A stretch of 64,000 nucleotides of DNA from Pelistega ratti (GTDB lineage Bacteria > Pseudomonadota > Gammaproteobacteria > Burkholderiales > Burkholderiaceae_B), in assembly GCF_009833965.1 (NCBI RefSeq), contig NZ_CP047165.1, positions 1,736,001-1,800,000 of the forward strand. Reading direction: 5' to 3'. The notes beneath the pieces are model-generated. The model saw nothing but the letters and a program-made list of their open reading frames with translations, was not told the origin of the DNA and ran no database searches. The translations under genes were made by a program, and so were the position numbers. Of this stretch, positions 36,062 through 47,600 are shown piece after piece (within the stretch, counting starts at the first letter, position 1; the number at the start of each line of letters is the position of its first letter).

Positions 36062-37516
36062 TTATGCGAGTTTTTGTTTTAAAAGTTCATTGACTTGAGC
36101 AGGATTTGCTTTGCCTTTTGCTGCTTTCATTACTTGTCCCACCAATGAGTTAAAGGCTTTTTCTTTGCCTGAACGGTACTCTTCAACAATGGCAGGGTTA
36201 GCAGCAATCACTTCATCAATCATTTGATTAATAGCGCCTGTATCACTGATTTGTTTTAAACCTTTAGCATCAATAATGGCATCAACCTCACCATTATTTT
36301 CACCTTGCCATAAGGCTTGGAATACATCACGAGCCATTTTATTTGAAATGGTATTATCGCTAATACGTTGTAATAATTTGGCTAATTGAGTGGGTGAAAC
36401 AGGGCTTTGATGAATTTCAAGTGCATCACGGTTAAGGCTTGCCATTAGCTCACTCATTACCCAGTTAGCGGCTAATTTAGCTTGTGCTTGTCCTGCTGCT
36501 TCTACCACTTGTTCAAAATAATCAGCCGTAGCACGATGAAGCGTCAATTGTGCGGCATGATAGGCGGATAAGCCGAATACTTGTTGATAACGTTCACGGC
36601 GTTTAGTAGGTAGCTCAGGCATTTGGGCTTTAACTTCTTGCATCCACTCTGCTGAAATGACCAAAGGCGGTAAGTCTGGGCAAGGGAAATAGCGATAATC
36701 ATGCGCATCTTCTTTGCTACGCATACTGCGAGTTTCATCTTTGGTTTCATCGTAAAGACGTGTTTCTTGAACAACCGTACCACCATCTTCAAGTAGTTCA
36801 ATCTGACGGCGAGCCTCAAATAAAATGGCACGCTCTAAGAAACGGAATGAATTCACATTTTTAATTTCAGTGCGTGTACCAAATTCTGTTGCTCCTTTTG
36901 GACGAACAGAAACGTTAGCATCTACACGGAAAGAGCCTTCTTGCATATTCCCGTCACAAATACCTAACCACACGACTAAACCATGTAAAGCACGTGCATA
37001 AGCAACGGCTTCAGCAGCAGATCGTAGTTCAGGTTCTGAAACGATTTCAAGAAGAGGCGTACCCGTACGGTTTAGGTCAATCCCTGTTGATAATTCACCT
37101 AGGGGGCCGATAAAATCATTATGTAAAGATTTACCTGCATCTTCTTCTAAGTGTGCGCGGGTTAGGTTGATGGTTTTTTCTTCTTCACCCACAAAGAAAC
37201 TTAATTGACCACCAATTACAACAGGATCTTCAAATTGACTGGTTTGGTAGTTTTTAGGTAAATCAGGGTAGAAGTAGTGTTTACGAGCAAAGATAGAAAG
37301 AGGGGCAACTTTGGCACCAATGGCAAGACCAAAAGCAATGGCTTTGGCGACTGCTTCACGGTTCATTACGGGTAAACTACCGGGTAATGCCATATCGACA
37401 AGATTGGCTTGTGTATTGGGTTCTGCACCAAAAGCGGTGCTACTACCCGAAAAAATTTTGGATTGAGTCGATAACTGAACGTGTGTTTCTAGACCAATAA
37501 CGATTTCCCAACTCAT
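36062..37516 (-). CDS. gatB: Aspartyl/glutamyl-tRNA amidotransferase subunit B
   Basis: A 484-aa kinase/tRNA-binding subunit of GatCAB of normal length. It begins [20 protein letters not shown] and has the [14 protein letters not shown] and [13 protein letters not shown] motifs. The C-terminal YqeY-like domain ends [16 protein letters not shown]. It activates mischarged Glu-tRNA(Gln) or Asp-tRNA(Asn) for amidation. Its start overlaps the gatA stop by one base. Confidence 0.97.
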   Translation of the reverse strand: MSWEIVIGLETHVQLSTQSKIFSGSSTAFGAEPNTQANLVDMALPGSLPVMNREAVAKAIAFGLAIGAKVAPLSIFARKHYFYPDLPKNYQTSQFEDPVVIGGQLSFFVGEEEKTINLTRAHLEEDAGKSLHNDFIGPLGELSTGIDLNRTGTPLLEIVSEPELRSAAEAVAYARALHGLVVWLGICDGNMQEGSFRVDANVSVRPKGATEFGTRTEIKNVNSFRFLERAILFEARRQIELLEDGGTVVQETRLYDETKDETRSMRSKEDAHDYRYFPCPDLPPLVISAEWMQEVKAQMPELPTKRRERYQQVFGLSAYHAAQLTLHRATADYFEQVVEAAGQAQAKLAANWVMSELMASLNRDALEIHQSPVSPTQLAKLLQRISDNTISNKMARDVFQALWQGENNGEVDAIIDAKGLKQISDTGAINQMIDEVIAANPAIVEEYRSGKEKAFNSLVGQVMKAAKGKANPAQVNELLKQKLA

Positions 37517-39027
37517 TATTTCACCTCCGCTTGACGTAGGTGCCAGTCAGTTTGCTGCTGATAGCAATCACCTAACGCTAATAATTGACCTTCATTGAAG
37601 TAGTTACCAATAATTTGTAATCCGATAGGACGATTGCCTTTTTCACCACCAAATCCGCATGGAATAGAGAGTGCAGGTAATCCTGCTAAACTAACCCCTA
37701 AGGTATAAATATCGGCTAACCAGTCGGCGGTAACATCTTCTTTATTGTCACCAATATTTTTGGCAACGGTTGGTGTAACGGGCCCCATAATGACATCACA
37801 TTTTGATTGTAATGCTTCTTGGAAATCATTCGCAATCATACGGCGGATACGTTGTGCTTGTAGATAATAAGCATCATAATAGCCTTGAGAAAGCACATAA
37901 GTCCCTAGCATAATACGGCGTTGTACTTCTGCTCCAAAACCTTCTGTACGAGAACGGCTCATCATTTGCTCTAGTCCTGTATAGGCTTTACTACGATGAC
38001 CATAACGGACACCATCATAACGAGAAAGATTACTAGAGGCTTCGGCAGGTGCAATGACATAATAAGCAGGAATAGCTAAAGCCGTACGAGGTAGGGATAT
38101 ATCAACACGTTCTGCCCCTAAACTAACAAATTGAGCAATCGCTTGTTCAACAGCGGCTTTAACCTCTGCGCTAATTCCTTCGGCAAAGTATTCTTGAGGG
38201 ACACCAATGCGTAAACCTTTGAGGGGGGTACTACCATTGGTTTGATAGTGGGCAACGGCTTTTTCAAAAGAGGCTTTGATGCGTCCTTGTTGGTTAGCAT
38301 TACCATGACACTGCATAACACTTGTTGAGTCTTTAGGATCAAATACACTCATCACATCTAATAATTCAACAAGATCGCGTGCATTGCGAGCAATAGGGCC
38401 TGCTTGATCTAAGCTAGAGGCAAAAGCAATCATACCAAAACGAGATACTGTACCATAAGTTGGTTTGATACCCGATACACCGCATAGTGCTGAAGGCTGA
38501 CGAACTGAACCCCCTGTATCTGTTCCTGTTGTAGCAAGGACAATATCCGCCGCCACTGCAGCTGCTGAACCACCTGATGAACCACCAGGAACGGCATTGG
38601 TATCCCAAGGGTTTAAGCAAGCACCAAAAGCAGAGTTTTCATTGCCTGAACCCATGGCAAATTCATCGCAGTTGAGTTTACCAATATTAACGCAACCTGC
38701 TTGTTTGAGTAAGCTGACGACAGTCGCATCAAAAGGACTGGTATAGTTAGCTAACATTTTACTGGCAGCTGTTGTTCTCCAACCCTTGGTCACAAAAACA
38801 TCTTTATGAGCAATAGGGATTCCTGTGAGTATGCTTTGTTCACCTTTAGCGATTTTATTATCAGCGGCTTGTGCTTGAGCAAGGGTCAAGTCGGGATCAA
38901 TATGTAAAAAAGCATTTAAATATGAAAGGCGTTCGGCTTTAGCCAAAGCCTCTTGTGCAAGTTCTACCGCACTAGTTTGCTTACTATCTAGTGCTTTGCG
39001 TGTGTCGAGAATAGTTTGAAAAGACAT
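37516..39027 (-). CDS. gatA: Aspartyl/glutamyl-tRNA amidotransferase subunit A
   Basis: A 503-aa amidase-signature subunit that releases ammonia from glutamine. The Ser-cisSer-Lys triad is visible: Lys in [10 protein letters not shown], and the serines in [11 protein letters not shown] and [12 protein letters not shown]. It lies two bases after gatC and overlaps gatB by one base in the gatCAB operon. Confidence 0.97.
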   Translation of the reverse strand: MSFQTILDTRKALDSKQTSAVELAQEALAKAERLSYLNAFLHIDPDLTLAQAQAADNKIAKGEQSILTGIPIAHKDVFVTKGWRTTAASKMLANYTSPFDATVVSLLKQAGCVNIGKLNCDEFAMGSGNENSAFGACLNPWDTNAVPGGSSGGSAAAVAADIVLATTGTDTGGSVRQPSALCGVSGIKPTYGTVSRFGMIAFASSLDQAGPIARNARDLVELLDVMSVFDPKDSTSVMQCHGNANQQGRIKASFEKAVAHYQTNGSTPLKGLRIGVPQEYFAEGISAEVKAAVEQAIAQFVSLGAERVDISLPRTALAIPAYYVIAPAEASSNLSRYDGVRYGHRSKAYTGLEQMMSRSRTEGFGAEVQRRIMLGTYVLSQGYYDAYYLQAQRIRRMIANDFQEALQSKCDVIMGPVTPTVAKNIGDNKEDVTADWLADIYTLGVSLAGLPALSIPCGFGGEKGNRPIGLQIIGNYFNEGQLLALGDCYQQQTDWHLRQAEVK

Positions 39028-39029
39028 AA

Positions 39030-39338
39030 TTATTCGATAACTTTAGGAACTAAGAATAGACCATCAGATTCAGCAGGTGCATTTGCCATCAGTGCTTGAC
39101 GTGCTTCAATAGAAGAAGGCTCTGTTACCTGATCTTCTCTTAAACGTAGGCTTACTTCTTCATGAACAGATAAAGGATGTGCTAATGGTGCAACACCAGT
39201 TGTTTCAACAGATTGCAAGGTTTCAAATAAATCTAGCATACTATTGAGTTCTTCTAATGCCTTAGCTTGCATCGTTTCATCTAATTCTAGACGAGCAAGA
39301 CGGGCAATTCGGCTAACATCGTTGGGTGTAAGAGACAT
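39030..39338 (-). CDS. gatC: Aspartyl/glutamyl-tRNA amidotransferase subunit C
   Basis: A 102-aa wrapping subunit. The start at 39338 gives [20 protein letters not shown], the normal family N-terminus. The frame stays open to a GTG at 39380, which would add 14 hydrophobic residues not seen in GatC. No Shine-Dalgarno sequence precedes the chosen ATG, so a leaderless or upstream start remains possible. It is divergent from mreB with about 180 bp between. Confidence 0.9.
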   Translation of the reverse strand: MSLTPNDVSRIARLARLELDETMQAKALEELNSMLDLFETLQSVETTGVAPLAHPLSVHEEVSLRLREDQVTEPSSIEARQALMANAPAESDGLFLVPKVIE

Positions 39339-39440
39339 AAAAATAAAAATTAATAATGTTAAAAAATTAAATTTACTCACAAAGCATATATCTTTCTATA
39401 TGCCAAAAATGATAAAATTACGAAATATGTTCCATTATAA

Positions 39441-40559
<1,119 letters not shown>

Positions 40560-40599
40560 CGATTATTCACTTTTATCACAAAGTGGTTTAGGTGAGTAA

Positions 40600-41496
40600 A
40601 TGCAGCAAGAGAAGTCATTGCGCCTTTTTAAACAAGGTCAGGCAACGGGTGTCAAACTTGTTTTTTTAGGTATCCTTTGTATCGTATTGATGGTAGTAGA
40701 TTCGAGAACGGATCTACTCGTCTCTTCTCGTCAGTTAATTGCTTCTGCACTGAATCCGTTACAAAGAATGGTGTTATGGCCACGTAATGTTTTTACGCAA
40801 GTCTATAATTGGTCAAATGCTGTAGAGCTTGCTCGTATCCAGACAGAAGAAGCAGAACGCCAACGTATTGGTAACACACAGTTATCCGTACAGGCAGCAC
40901 AGATGGCACAAGAAAATATACAGTTACGGCGATTATTAGGTATTAAAAATGCTGTTGCTACTCCCTCGGTTGCGGTAGAAATCCTTTATAACGCCGCTAA
41001 TCCATTGCATCAAACACTCGTACTGACCAAGGGATCTAGTGATGGTATTGCTCCCGGAATGCCTTTGATCGGTGAGGGCGGTGTTGTTGGGCAAATTCAG
41101 CGTGTTACACGGCATACATCAGAAGCAGCATTGATTACAGATGAAAGAATTTCTTTACCGGCTATTGTGTTAAGAAATGGCTTGCGTGTTGTTGTATTTG
41201 GTACAGGGAGACCGGGTTTAGTAGAAGTGCGTTACCTTGCTTCTGGTGCAGATATTCAAGAGGGTGATCAGTTAGTCACCAGTGGTATTGGGGGGATTTA
41301 TCCTTCTGGTCTTGCTATTGGACGTGTGAGTAAAATAGAGCATAATTCAGCCCAAGGGTTTATTAGTGCTTATGTTGAACCATCGGCTTATCCTGAACGT
41401 TATTTACACTTTTTGGTATTATTGACACAAGTTGCTAAACCGGATGAACAACAAGAAACGGTAGAACCATCTAAGGAAGGTGAGCATGAGTCATAA
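40600..41496 (+). CDS. mreC: Rod-shape determining protein MreC
   Basis: A 298-aa bitopic membrane protein. One N-terminal membrane helix (VFLGILCIVLMVV) is followed by a coiled coil (residues about 75-110) and the beta-rich periplasmic part with GEGGVVGQIQRVT and the DQLVTSGIGGIYPSGLAIG segment. It bridges MreB/MreD and the PBP2-RodA synthase. Its end overlaps the start of mreD by 11 bases. Confidence 0.95.
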   Translation: MQQEKSLRLFKQGQATGVKLVFLGILCIVLMVVDSRTDLLVSSRQLIASALNPLQRMVLWPRNVFTQVYNWSNAVELARIQTEEAERQRIGNTQLSVQAAQMAQENIQLRRLLGIKNAVATPSVAVEILYNAANPLHQTLVLTKGSSDGIAPGMPLIGEGGVVGQIQRVTRHTSEAALITDERISLPAIVLRNGLRVVVFGTGRPGLVEVRYLASGADIQEGDQLVTSGIGGIYPSGLAIGRVSKIEHNSAQGFISAYVEPSAYPERYLHFLVLLTQVAKPDEQQETVEPSKEGEHES

Positions 41497-42022
41497 AAAT
41501 ATTAAAAGCCTTCGTCCTATTGATACTGGTGAAGATGTCTTTTTACCGTCCACTAAACTTGCATGGGTAAGTATCTTTATTGTTTTTCTTGCCTCATTAC
41601 TGCCTTGGCGAAACTGGTCTGCTGCTCCTGATGTGTTGCTAGTTGTCATCGCTTTCTGGTGTATGCATAGTACAAAAGGGGTTGGTCTTATTCTTGCCTT
41701 TGTGATGGGTATTCTGATGGATGTACATGATACGAGTGTACTGGGGCGATATGCACTTTACTATGTATTAGTAATCTATAGTGTGATGATGATGCGGCGA
41801 CACATGATACAATTTTCTGTGCTGGCGCATTTTACGGTAATGTTGCCTGTTTTTGTTTTAGCAGCGATCCCAGGGCGTTTTTTTGAAGCATGGTTGGCTG
41901 GTATATGGTCAGGCTGGGGGTGGTTGTGGTCAGGTGTTTTTACCGCATTACTCTGGTTTATTGTCGATCTTTTATTTAAGTTTCTTTCTCGTCCTACCGT
42001 AGATAGCAATGGCTTAGAGTAA
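41486..42022 (+). CDS. mreD: Rod-shape determining protein MreD
   Basis: A 178-aa membrane protein with about five hydrophobic segments and the typical FVMGILMDVHDTSVLGRYAL stretch. The start ATG at 41486 is five bases after AAGGAAGG; a GTG at 41480 overlaps that ribosome site and is unlikely. It overlaps mreC and precedes mrdA by 11 bp. Confidence 0.93.
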   Translation: MSHKNIKSLRPIDTGEDVFLPSTKLAWVSIFIVFLASLLPWRNWSAAPDVLLVVIAFWCMHSTKGVGLILAFVMGILMDVHDTSVLGRYALYYVLVIYSVMMMRRHMIQFSVLAHFTVMLPVFVLAAIPGRFFEAWLAGIWSGWGWLWSGVFTALLWFIVDLLFKFLSRPTVDSNGLE

Positions 42023-42033
42023 AAGGATCGGGT

Positions 42034-44079
42034 ATGTTAGCGTTTGGTCAAAAATCCAGTGTAAATCGCCGCCGAATTATTATTCGAGTCGTTGTCGCCA
42101 GTTTCTTTATTCTTTTTTGTTTTGGCATCCTTATTTATCGCCTTTGGGATTTACAAGTGGCGAGTTACCAAGGCTTATCTGAACGTGCTGAGCGAAATCG
42201 GCTATCATTAGTCCCCATTTCTCCACGGCGAGGGGATATTGTTGATAGGAATGGGGTAGTGTTGGCACGTAGCTACCGTGATTACACTATAGAGATTGTT
42301 CCTGCACAGATAAAAGATGTTAATGCTTTAATTGAGCAACTACGAGAAATTATTCCTATATCTGATTTGGAAGTTCGCCGATTTAAGCGTCGTTTAGCGG
42401 GAGCGCATCGCTTTGGTTCTGTGATTGTTAGGCATAATATTACCGATGAAGAGGCGGCTTTATTTGCGGCACATTCTTACCGTTTTTCAGGTGTTAGTCT
42501 AAAAGCTCGTTGGGTAAGAGAATATCCGCAAGGTGAGTCTGCAGCCCATTTAATTGGTTATATTGGACGTATATCAGATAAGGATAAAGAATACTTAGAA
42601 AAAGAGGGTTTAGAGGGTGAGTATCGAGGTACTGATGTTATTGGTAAAAAGGGGATAGAAGCTAGTTATGAGCGTCAGTTACATGGTAAACCAGGGTGGG
42701 AAGAAGTAGAGATTTCTGCCTCAGGTCGTCCTGTTCGTGTGCTAAAAAGAACGGATCCTATCCCGGGTGATAATTTACGTTTATCCATTGATTTAGGTTT
42801 GCAGAAAATGGCAGAAGGATTATTTAATAATCCTCGCTCTCCTCAGCGCGGTGCACTAGTGGCTATTGAACCAAAGACGGGCGAAGTGCTTGCTTATGTT
42901 TCAGCTCCTTCTTTTGACCCTAATTTATTTATCGATGGAATTGATGTTGAGAATTGGCGGCGTTTAGCTGATTCGGAAGATGCGCCTTTATTAGACAGGC
43001 CTATTTCTGGTACGTTTCCTATAGGTTCTACTTATAAACCCTTTGTGGCATTAGCCGCTTTAGAGTTAGGTGTGCGTAGTGCAGAGACACGAGTACCTGA
43101 TCCGGGGTATTTTGAATTTGGAGGGCAGCGGTTCCGTAATGCAGGACGTGCTGTTTATGGCCCAACTAATATGCATAAAGCGATTGTGGTTTCTTCAGAT
43201 ACCTATTTTTTTAGCTTAGGGCCTTTGCTGGGTGTTGATCGATTGCATGATTTTGCCATACAGTTTGGTTTTGGTAAACAAACTGGGGTAGATTTACCCG
43301 GTGAAAAACGCGGTATCCTTCCCTCAAAAGAATGGAAACGTAAAGCCTTTAAAGATCCTAAGAAACAGGTCTGGCATACGGGTGAAACGATTTCAGTGGC
43401 TGTAGGACAAGGCTATAATGCATTGACAATTATGCAGCTTGCTCAAGCAACAGCGGTATTAGCAGCAAATGGGGTCTATATGCGACCTCATATCGTTAAT
43501 TGGTTAGAAAATCCCATTACACGTAAGGCAGAACAAGTGGTTAAATCTCCTGAATATACCATTCCTTTAAAGCCAGAGCATTTACGAGTGATTAAATCCG
43601 CTATGACGGCAGTGACACGTTCAGGAACGGCAAGATCGGTTTTTGCTGGGGCTAATTATGTCTCTGCAGGTAAGACAGGAACTGCTCAGGTCTTTAGTCT
43701 AAAAGGAAGTCGTTATAATGCGGCAGCTTTAAATAAACGTCTTCATGATCATGCACTTTATATGGGATTTGCCCCTGTCGATAATCCTAAAATTGCTGTT
43801 GCATTGATTGTTGAAAATGGTGGCTGGGGTGCTAGAGTGGCTGCCCCTATAGCAAGAAAGGTATTTGATTATTGGTTATCACCAACCAGACCAATAACAC
43901 CAGAATATGTTTCTCCATTTGTTGATGAGGACGCTGAAGCAGAAAGCTCTCCTGATGTAGAAGTCCCTGCTGAAACACCCAAAAACCCAGAGGATAATAT
44001 GAGTGAAGTTATTCCTGATATTTTAGGCGCAACATCGGATCCCCATCATCGGGATAATACTTCATCAGAGAATAGGTAA
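42034..44079 (+). CDS. mrdA: Penicillin-binding protein 2 (elongation transpeptidase)
   Basis: A 681-aa class B PBP with one N-terminal membrane helix (VVVASFFILFCFGILIYRLW), a dimerisation domain (ISPRRGDIVDRNGVVLAR) and a transpeptidase domain. The active-site motifs are STYK in FPIGSTYKPFV, SSDTYFF and AGKTGTAQV. It crosslinks peptidoglycan on the side wall with RodA. The last 60 residues are acidic and Pro-rich and make it slightly longer than E. coli PBP2. Confidence 0.96.
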   Translation: MLAFGQKSSVNRRRIIIRVVVASFFILFCFGILIYRLWDLQVASYQGLSERAERNRLSLVPISPRRGDIVDRNGVVLARSYRDYTIEIVPAQIKDVNALIEQLREIIPISDLEVRRFKRRLAGAHRFGSVIVRHNITDEEAALFAAHSYRFSGVSLKARWVREYPQGESAAHLIGYIGRISDKDKEYLEKEGLEGEYRGTDVIGKKGIEASYERQLHGKPGWEEVEISASGRPVRVLKRTDPIPGDNLRLSIDLGLQKMAEGLFNNPRSPQRGALVAIEPKTGEVLAYVSAPSFDPNLFIDGIDVENWRRLADSEDAPLLDRPISGTFPIGSTYKPFVALAALELGVRSAETRVPDPGYFEFGGQRFRNAGRAVYGPTNMHKAIVVSSDTYFFSLGPLLGVDRLHDFAIQFGFGKQTGVDLPGEKRGILPSKEWKRKAFKDPKKQVWHTGETISVAVGQGYNALTIMQLAQATAVLAANGVYMRPHIVNWLENPITRKAEQVVKSPEYTIPLKPEHLRVIKSAMTAVTRSGTARSVFAGANYVSAGKTGTAQVFSLKGSRYNAAALNKRLHDHALYMGFAPVDNPKIAVALIVENGGWGARVAAPIARKVFDYWLSPTRPITPEYVSPFVDEDAEAESSPDVEVPAETPKNPEDNMSEVIPDILGATSDPHHRDNTSSENR

Positions 44080-44082
44080 AAA

Positions 44083-45222
44083 ATGTTAAATACTGTATGG
44101 AATGGTGTTATCCGAGCCTTTAAGGCAATTGATTGGCCTTTAATGATTATTTTATTTCTATTTGCCTGCCTAGGAATGACAGTGATGCATTCAGCCGTTG
44201 GGCATATGGAAGGGCGTTTTGAGGGGCAACTACGTAATTTCTTAATTGCTTTTGGGGTGATGTGGTTTGTGGCATTATGGCCGCCTCCTAAGGTAATGAA
44301 AATCGTCATTCCTATCTATATCATTGGGTGTGCTTTATTACTAGCAGTGCTGTTATTTGGTTATACCAGTAAGGGGGCGACTCGGTGGTTAGATATTGGT
44401 TTTTTACGGATTCAACCCTCAGAGATGATGAAACTTTGTGTCCCTATGATGCTGGCATGGTATTTTGATAAGCACCGTAGTGATCTTAAAGTTTTAGATT
44501 TTTTTGTAGCAGGTGTTTTATTACTGATTCCCTTTTTTCTGATTATTAAGCAGCCTGATTTAGGTACGGCATTACTGGTATTTGCCACAGGTTTTTTTGT
44601 GATTTATTTTGCGGGTTTATCGTTTAAATTGCTAGCACCTATTTTTATCTTGGGACTGATTGGTATTGGTTTAATTCTTTATTTTGAACCTGTATTATGT
44701 GCGCCTGATTTTGATTGGGTGATTCTACATAACTATCAAAAAACCCGTGTATGTACTTTGCTTGATCCCAATCTCGATCCATTAGGTAAAGGGTTTCATA
44801 CGATTCAAGGTATGATTGCCATTGGGTCTGGTGGTATTTATGGAAAAGGTTATTTACAAGGGACACAAACGCATTTAGATTTTATTCCTGAACAAACAAC
44901 AGACTTTATTTTTGCGGTATTTGCGGAAGAGTTTGGGCTTTATGGCAGTATTTGCTTATTGATTTTATACACACTATTACTGATTCGTTGCTTTATGATT
45001 ACCATGAAAGCCAAAACACAATTTGGTGCTTTATTGGCAGGTGCATTGACCATGATGTTCTTTTTCTATGTATTTGTCAATATGGGAATGGTGATGGGTA
45101 TTTTACCGATTGTGGGTGTGCCCCTTCCTTTTATGAGCTATGGGGGGACGGCATTAGTTACCTTGGGAATTGCTTCTGGTTTGTTGATGAGTATTTCTAA
45201 GTATAAGCCGAAGAAGGGTTAA
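44083..45222 (+). CDS. rodA: RodA, SEDS peptidoglycan glycosyltransferase
   Basis: A 379-aa polytopic membrane protein with about ten hydrophobic segments. SEDS motifs are present: GATRWLDIGFLRIQPSEMMK, QPDLGTALLVFATG, TDFIFAVFAEEFGLYG and PLPFMSYGGTALV. It polymerises lipid II together with PBP2. It lies four bases after mrdA and is the last gene of the operon. Confidence 0.96.
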   Translation: MLNTVWNGVIRAFKAIDWPLMIILFLFACLGMTVMHSAVGHMEGRFEGQLRNFLIAFGVMWFVALWPPPKVMKIVIPIYIIGCALLLAVLLFGYTSKGATRWLDIGFLRIQPSEMMKLCVPMMLAWYFDKHRSDLKVLDFFVAGVLLLIPFFLIIKQPDLGTALLVFATGFFVIYFAGLSFKLLAPIFILGLIGIGLILYFEPVLCAPDFDWVILHNYQKTRVCTLLDPNLDPLGKGFHTIQGMIAIGSGGIYGKGYLQGTQTHLDFIPEQTTDFIFAVFAEEFGLYGSICLLILYTLLLIRCFMITMKAKTQFGALLAGALTMMFFFYVFVNMGMVMGILPIVGVPLPFMSYGGTALVTLGIASGLLMSISKYKPKKG

Positions 45223-45345
45223 TGTGGTTAGGGTGTTTTATTCTATTTCACATCTATTCAATATAACTTGTATAATCATTTGAAAAAATTACTCTAAATA
45301 GAGTTGAGTTTCCTGTCGTACTTGTAACTTTTACCCTCTACTCTA

Positions 45346-45987
45346 TTATCGTTTTAACTTTCTTAATTTATCAACTAATTCATGAACTTGAGTTGAAGGA
45401 TTAAAATTGTTCTCACTATTAGCTTGTTTAAGTACTTGTTGAGCATTGTTTATTGCTATGCCTAATTTACTGAGTAATAATTCGTATGGATTATTCAGAT
45501 TTTTAGAATATGCTTGTCCGAACTCAGTTTTCCAGTATTGATTTAATATATGCACACAGTTATCACCCGCACTTTTATTGCCTGTTTGTTCAATGGGGGA
45601 GCGAGAAAGAACAAAATGACAAATATACCAATATTCAAAACTTGGATAAGAAATAATTAAGTCTATATTATGTTCTTTTGCCTTATTAATAGCTTGCTCA
45701 AAATGATGATGCTTATCTCTATCAATAACGCAATACACTTTATCAAAAGCGAGATATTTCTTTTGCTCTTCTAGTTTTTCTATCGCAGTATCTACTACTG
45801 AAATAGGATCAGTACCATCACCAGAAATAATAGATATATTCACAGATGATAAATCTTCGACCTTACGTAAGTTGTTAAAATATAAAGGCTCTGTTTTTTT
45901 GTCCTCACAAACAATTAAAATTACTTCATAAGGTTCTTTTTTTGCTTTTGAACGATTTAAATCACGACTTTTGCGTTTAGATGCCAT
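45346..45987 (-). CDS. RloB-family TOPRIM-like protein, probable defence effector
   Basis: A 213-aa protein of the RloB family. After a basic N-terminus (residues 1-20) it shows a TOPRIM-like pattern: E28 and E33 in VCEDKKTEPLYF, and D89 and D91 in YCVIDRDKH. The conserved SYPSFEYWYICHF (E118) follows. RloB-like proteins are found beside an AAA ATPase in restriction-linked loci and in AbiL-type abortive infection pairs. Here the gene follows the ATPase with a one-base overlap. It is proposed to be a nuclease-like effector. This is inference; the triggering phage signal is unknown. Confidence 0.82.
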   Translation of the reverse strand: MASKRKSRDLNRSKAKKEPYEVILIVCEDKKTEPLYFNNLRKVEDLSSVNISIISGDGTDPISVVDTAIEKLEEQKKYLAFDKVYCVIDRDKHHHFEQAINKAKEHNIDLIISYPSFEYWYICHFVLSRSPIEQTGNKSAGDNCVHILNQYWKTEFGQAYSKNLNNPYELLLSKLGIAINNAQQVLKQANSENNFNPSTQVHELVDKLRKLKR

Positions 45988-47309
45988 TATTGTTCATCCT
46001 CCCAGAAATTGCTAGGGAATTGGAACTCTGTTAATAAAGGTTTTGCACCATAACGACCATGTAAATAATATTCTTCGATATTTTCACGACTAATATGTGG
46101 TTTAAAATCGGTTAATGGATATAATGTTGTGCTCCTATCCTTATTTTTTTCACAAAACCAAATTTGATCGCGACGTAATAAATCCTTACGCAATACAGAG
46201 GTTTCATGTGTTGTAAAAATGAGTTGAGCATTTTTTTGATTAATAGGAGAATTAAATAATTTAACTAAAAACCTTACTAAATCAGGGTGTAAACTTTTAT
46301 TTAACTCATCAATTACCAAAATATAACCATTTTGTAAAACCTCTAGCATGAGACCAGCAAATTCAAATAGTTTTTGTGTTCCGTCTGATTCATTTCGTAA
46401 GTTAATTTTTTGTTTATTTTTCATATCGTCAATATAAACAAAAAAAGTTTCATTTTGAGCAACTATTTGTTCTTCTAAATCATTGAGAATTTCTTTTCTT
46501 ATAGAATCAGGTAGGTTATCAGGTAGATTTTCAAGTGAAATATTTGGTTTCTCAAAAATAATATTATCTACTTCTATACCAGCTGATTTTAAGAAAGAAA
46601 TAATAATTAGTTTATCCTTTTCTGAGTTTTTACAAATAGTTTTAGATAACTCATTACTAATTCTATCTGTCTGAATAATACCGATATTATTTGTAAAAAA
46701 TTCATAAATAGGTTTTAATTGTTCACTATTTCTATGTGTTGCCATAGATAAGAATAATTGGTCAGGGCGAGTTTGATTTTTCCAACTTTCCTTTTCACCT
46801 TTTAAATAGTCAGATATTTTCCAATCATATTCTTGTTTGTCTGCTTGATATTCACGGTGAAACCAATTTCTTTCGCGTCCTTTAGGATAAATGCTTAACC
46901 ACTCTTCATAAATTTTTGAGCTATCTACCACAAAACCATAATCAACACGCATTTCTTGTAATACGCCTTCATCATTTTGAAGGGGCATGATGATAGAAAT
47001 ATCATATACGGTAGGTTGATGTCGAGTAATACTATTGAATAAAAAACTTTCTGTTGGAATAGTATTACCAATCTTTTTATCAGCTGAGTTTTGGATGATA
47101 TCAAGCATTGCCCCTAATGCTTTAATCATATTTGATTTACCTGAGGCATTTGCACCATAAATCACTGCAGATTTTAATAACGGTGGTGTATTAGGTGCAG
47201 AGCTTTCAAAAAAATTATCAGGTTTTTCTGTTCCTGTACTTTTAACTAAAGATAAGGTTTGTTCTTGTTTAATCGAACGATAATTTTCAACAGAAAATTG
47301 AATAATCAT
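45987..47309 (-). CDS. RloA-like AAA ATPase, probable defence sensor
   Basis: A 440-aa ABC/SMC-type AAA ATPase (AAA_21 group). The start is the ATG at 47309 (MIIQFSVENYRSIKQEQTL); an in-frame TTG 24 bases earlier covers the likely ribosome site AGGA. Walker A is GANASGKS (52-59). The late Walker B region reads ILVIDELNKSLHPDLV, preceded by a signature-like LRNESDGTQKLFEFAG, and TTHETSVL follows. It is paired by one-base overlap with the RloB gene. The pair lies between rodA and mutY, as an insertion among housekeeping genes. In related systems the ATPase senses infection and controls the TOPRIM partner. Confidence 0.83.
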   Translation of the reverse strand: MIIQFSVENYRSIKQEQTLSLVKSTGTEKPDNFFESSAPNTPPLLKSAVIYGANASGKSNMIKALGAMLDIIQNSADKKIGNTIPTESFLFNSITRHQPTVYDISIIMPLQNDEGVLQEMRVDYGFVVDSSKIYEEWLSIYPKGRERNWFHREYQADKQEYDWKISDYLKGEKESWKNQTRPDQLFLSMATHRNSEQLKPIYEFFTNNIGIIQTDRISNELSKTICKNSEKDKLIIISFLKSAGIEVDNIIFEKPNISLENLPDNLPDSIRKEILNDLEEQIVAQNETFFVYIDDMKNKQKINLRNESDGTQKLFEFAGLMLEVLQNGYILVIDELNKSLHPDLVRFLVKLFNSPINQKNAQLIFTTHETSVLRKDLLRRDQIWFCEKNKDRSTTLYPLTDFKPHISRENIEEYYLHGRYGAKPLLTEFQFPSNFWEDEQ

Positions 47310-47600
47310 AGAGTATTTTCCTAATTTAAGCAATTTTTAGGAAATTTTTACTTAAAAATCCTATTAGTTTATTTTAGCATGAAGAGTTTAAAATAAAGTT
47401 TTTTCATTTTTATGTTTTGATTATTGTCAATTAATTTTTGTGAATATAAGTGTAGTTTTATTTAAAGTAAAGAAATAAGAAATTCTACCCAATACTATTG
47501 ATAGTGTTTTTTCCTAATAAAAACATAATTTAGTATATAAGAATTTACTTACTAGTACTGAATAAATTCTTAATGTATAAACTTACTTTATCCTCAAATG

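Noticed and set aside
39339..39380. GTG at 39380 as start of gatC
   Set aside because: It would add 14 hydrophobic residues that GatC proteins do not have; MSLTPNDV is the usual N-terminus, although no ribosome site supports it.
45291..45304. ACTCTA-AA-TAGAGT palindrome after rodA
   Set aside because: Only six pairs, AT-rich, no T-run; likely chance.
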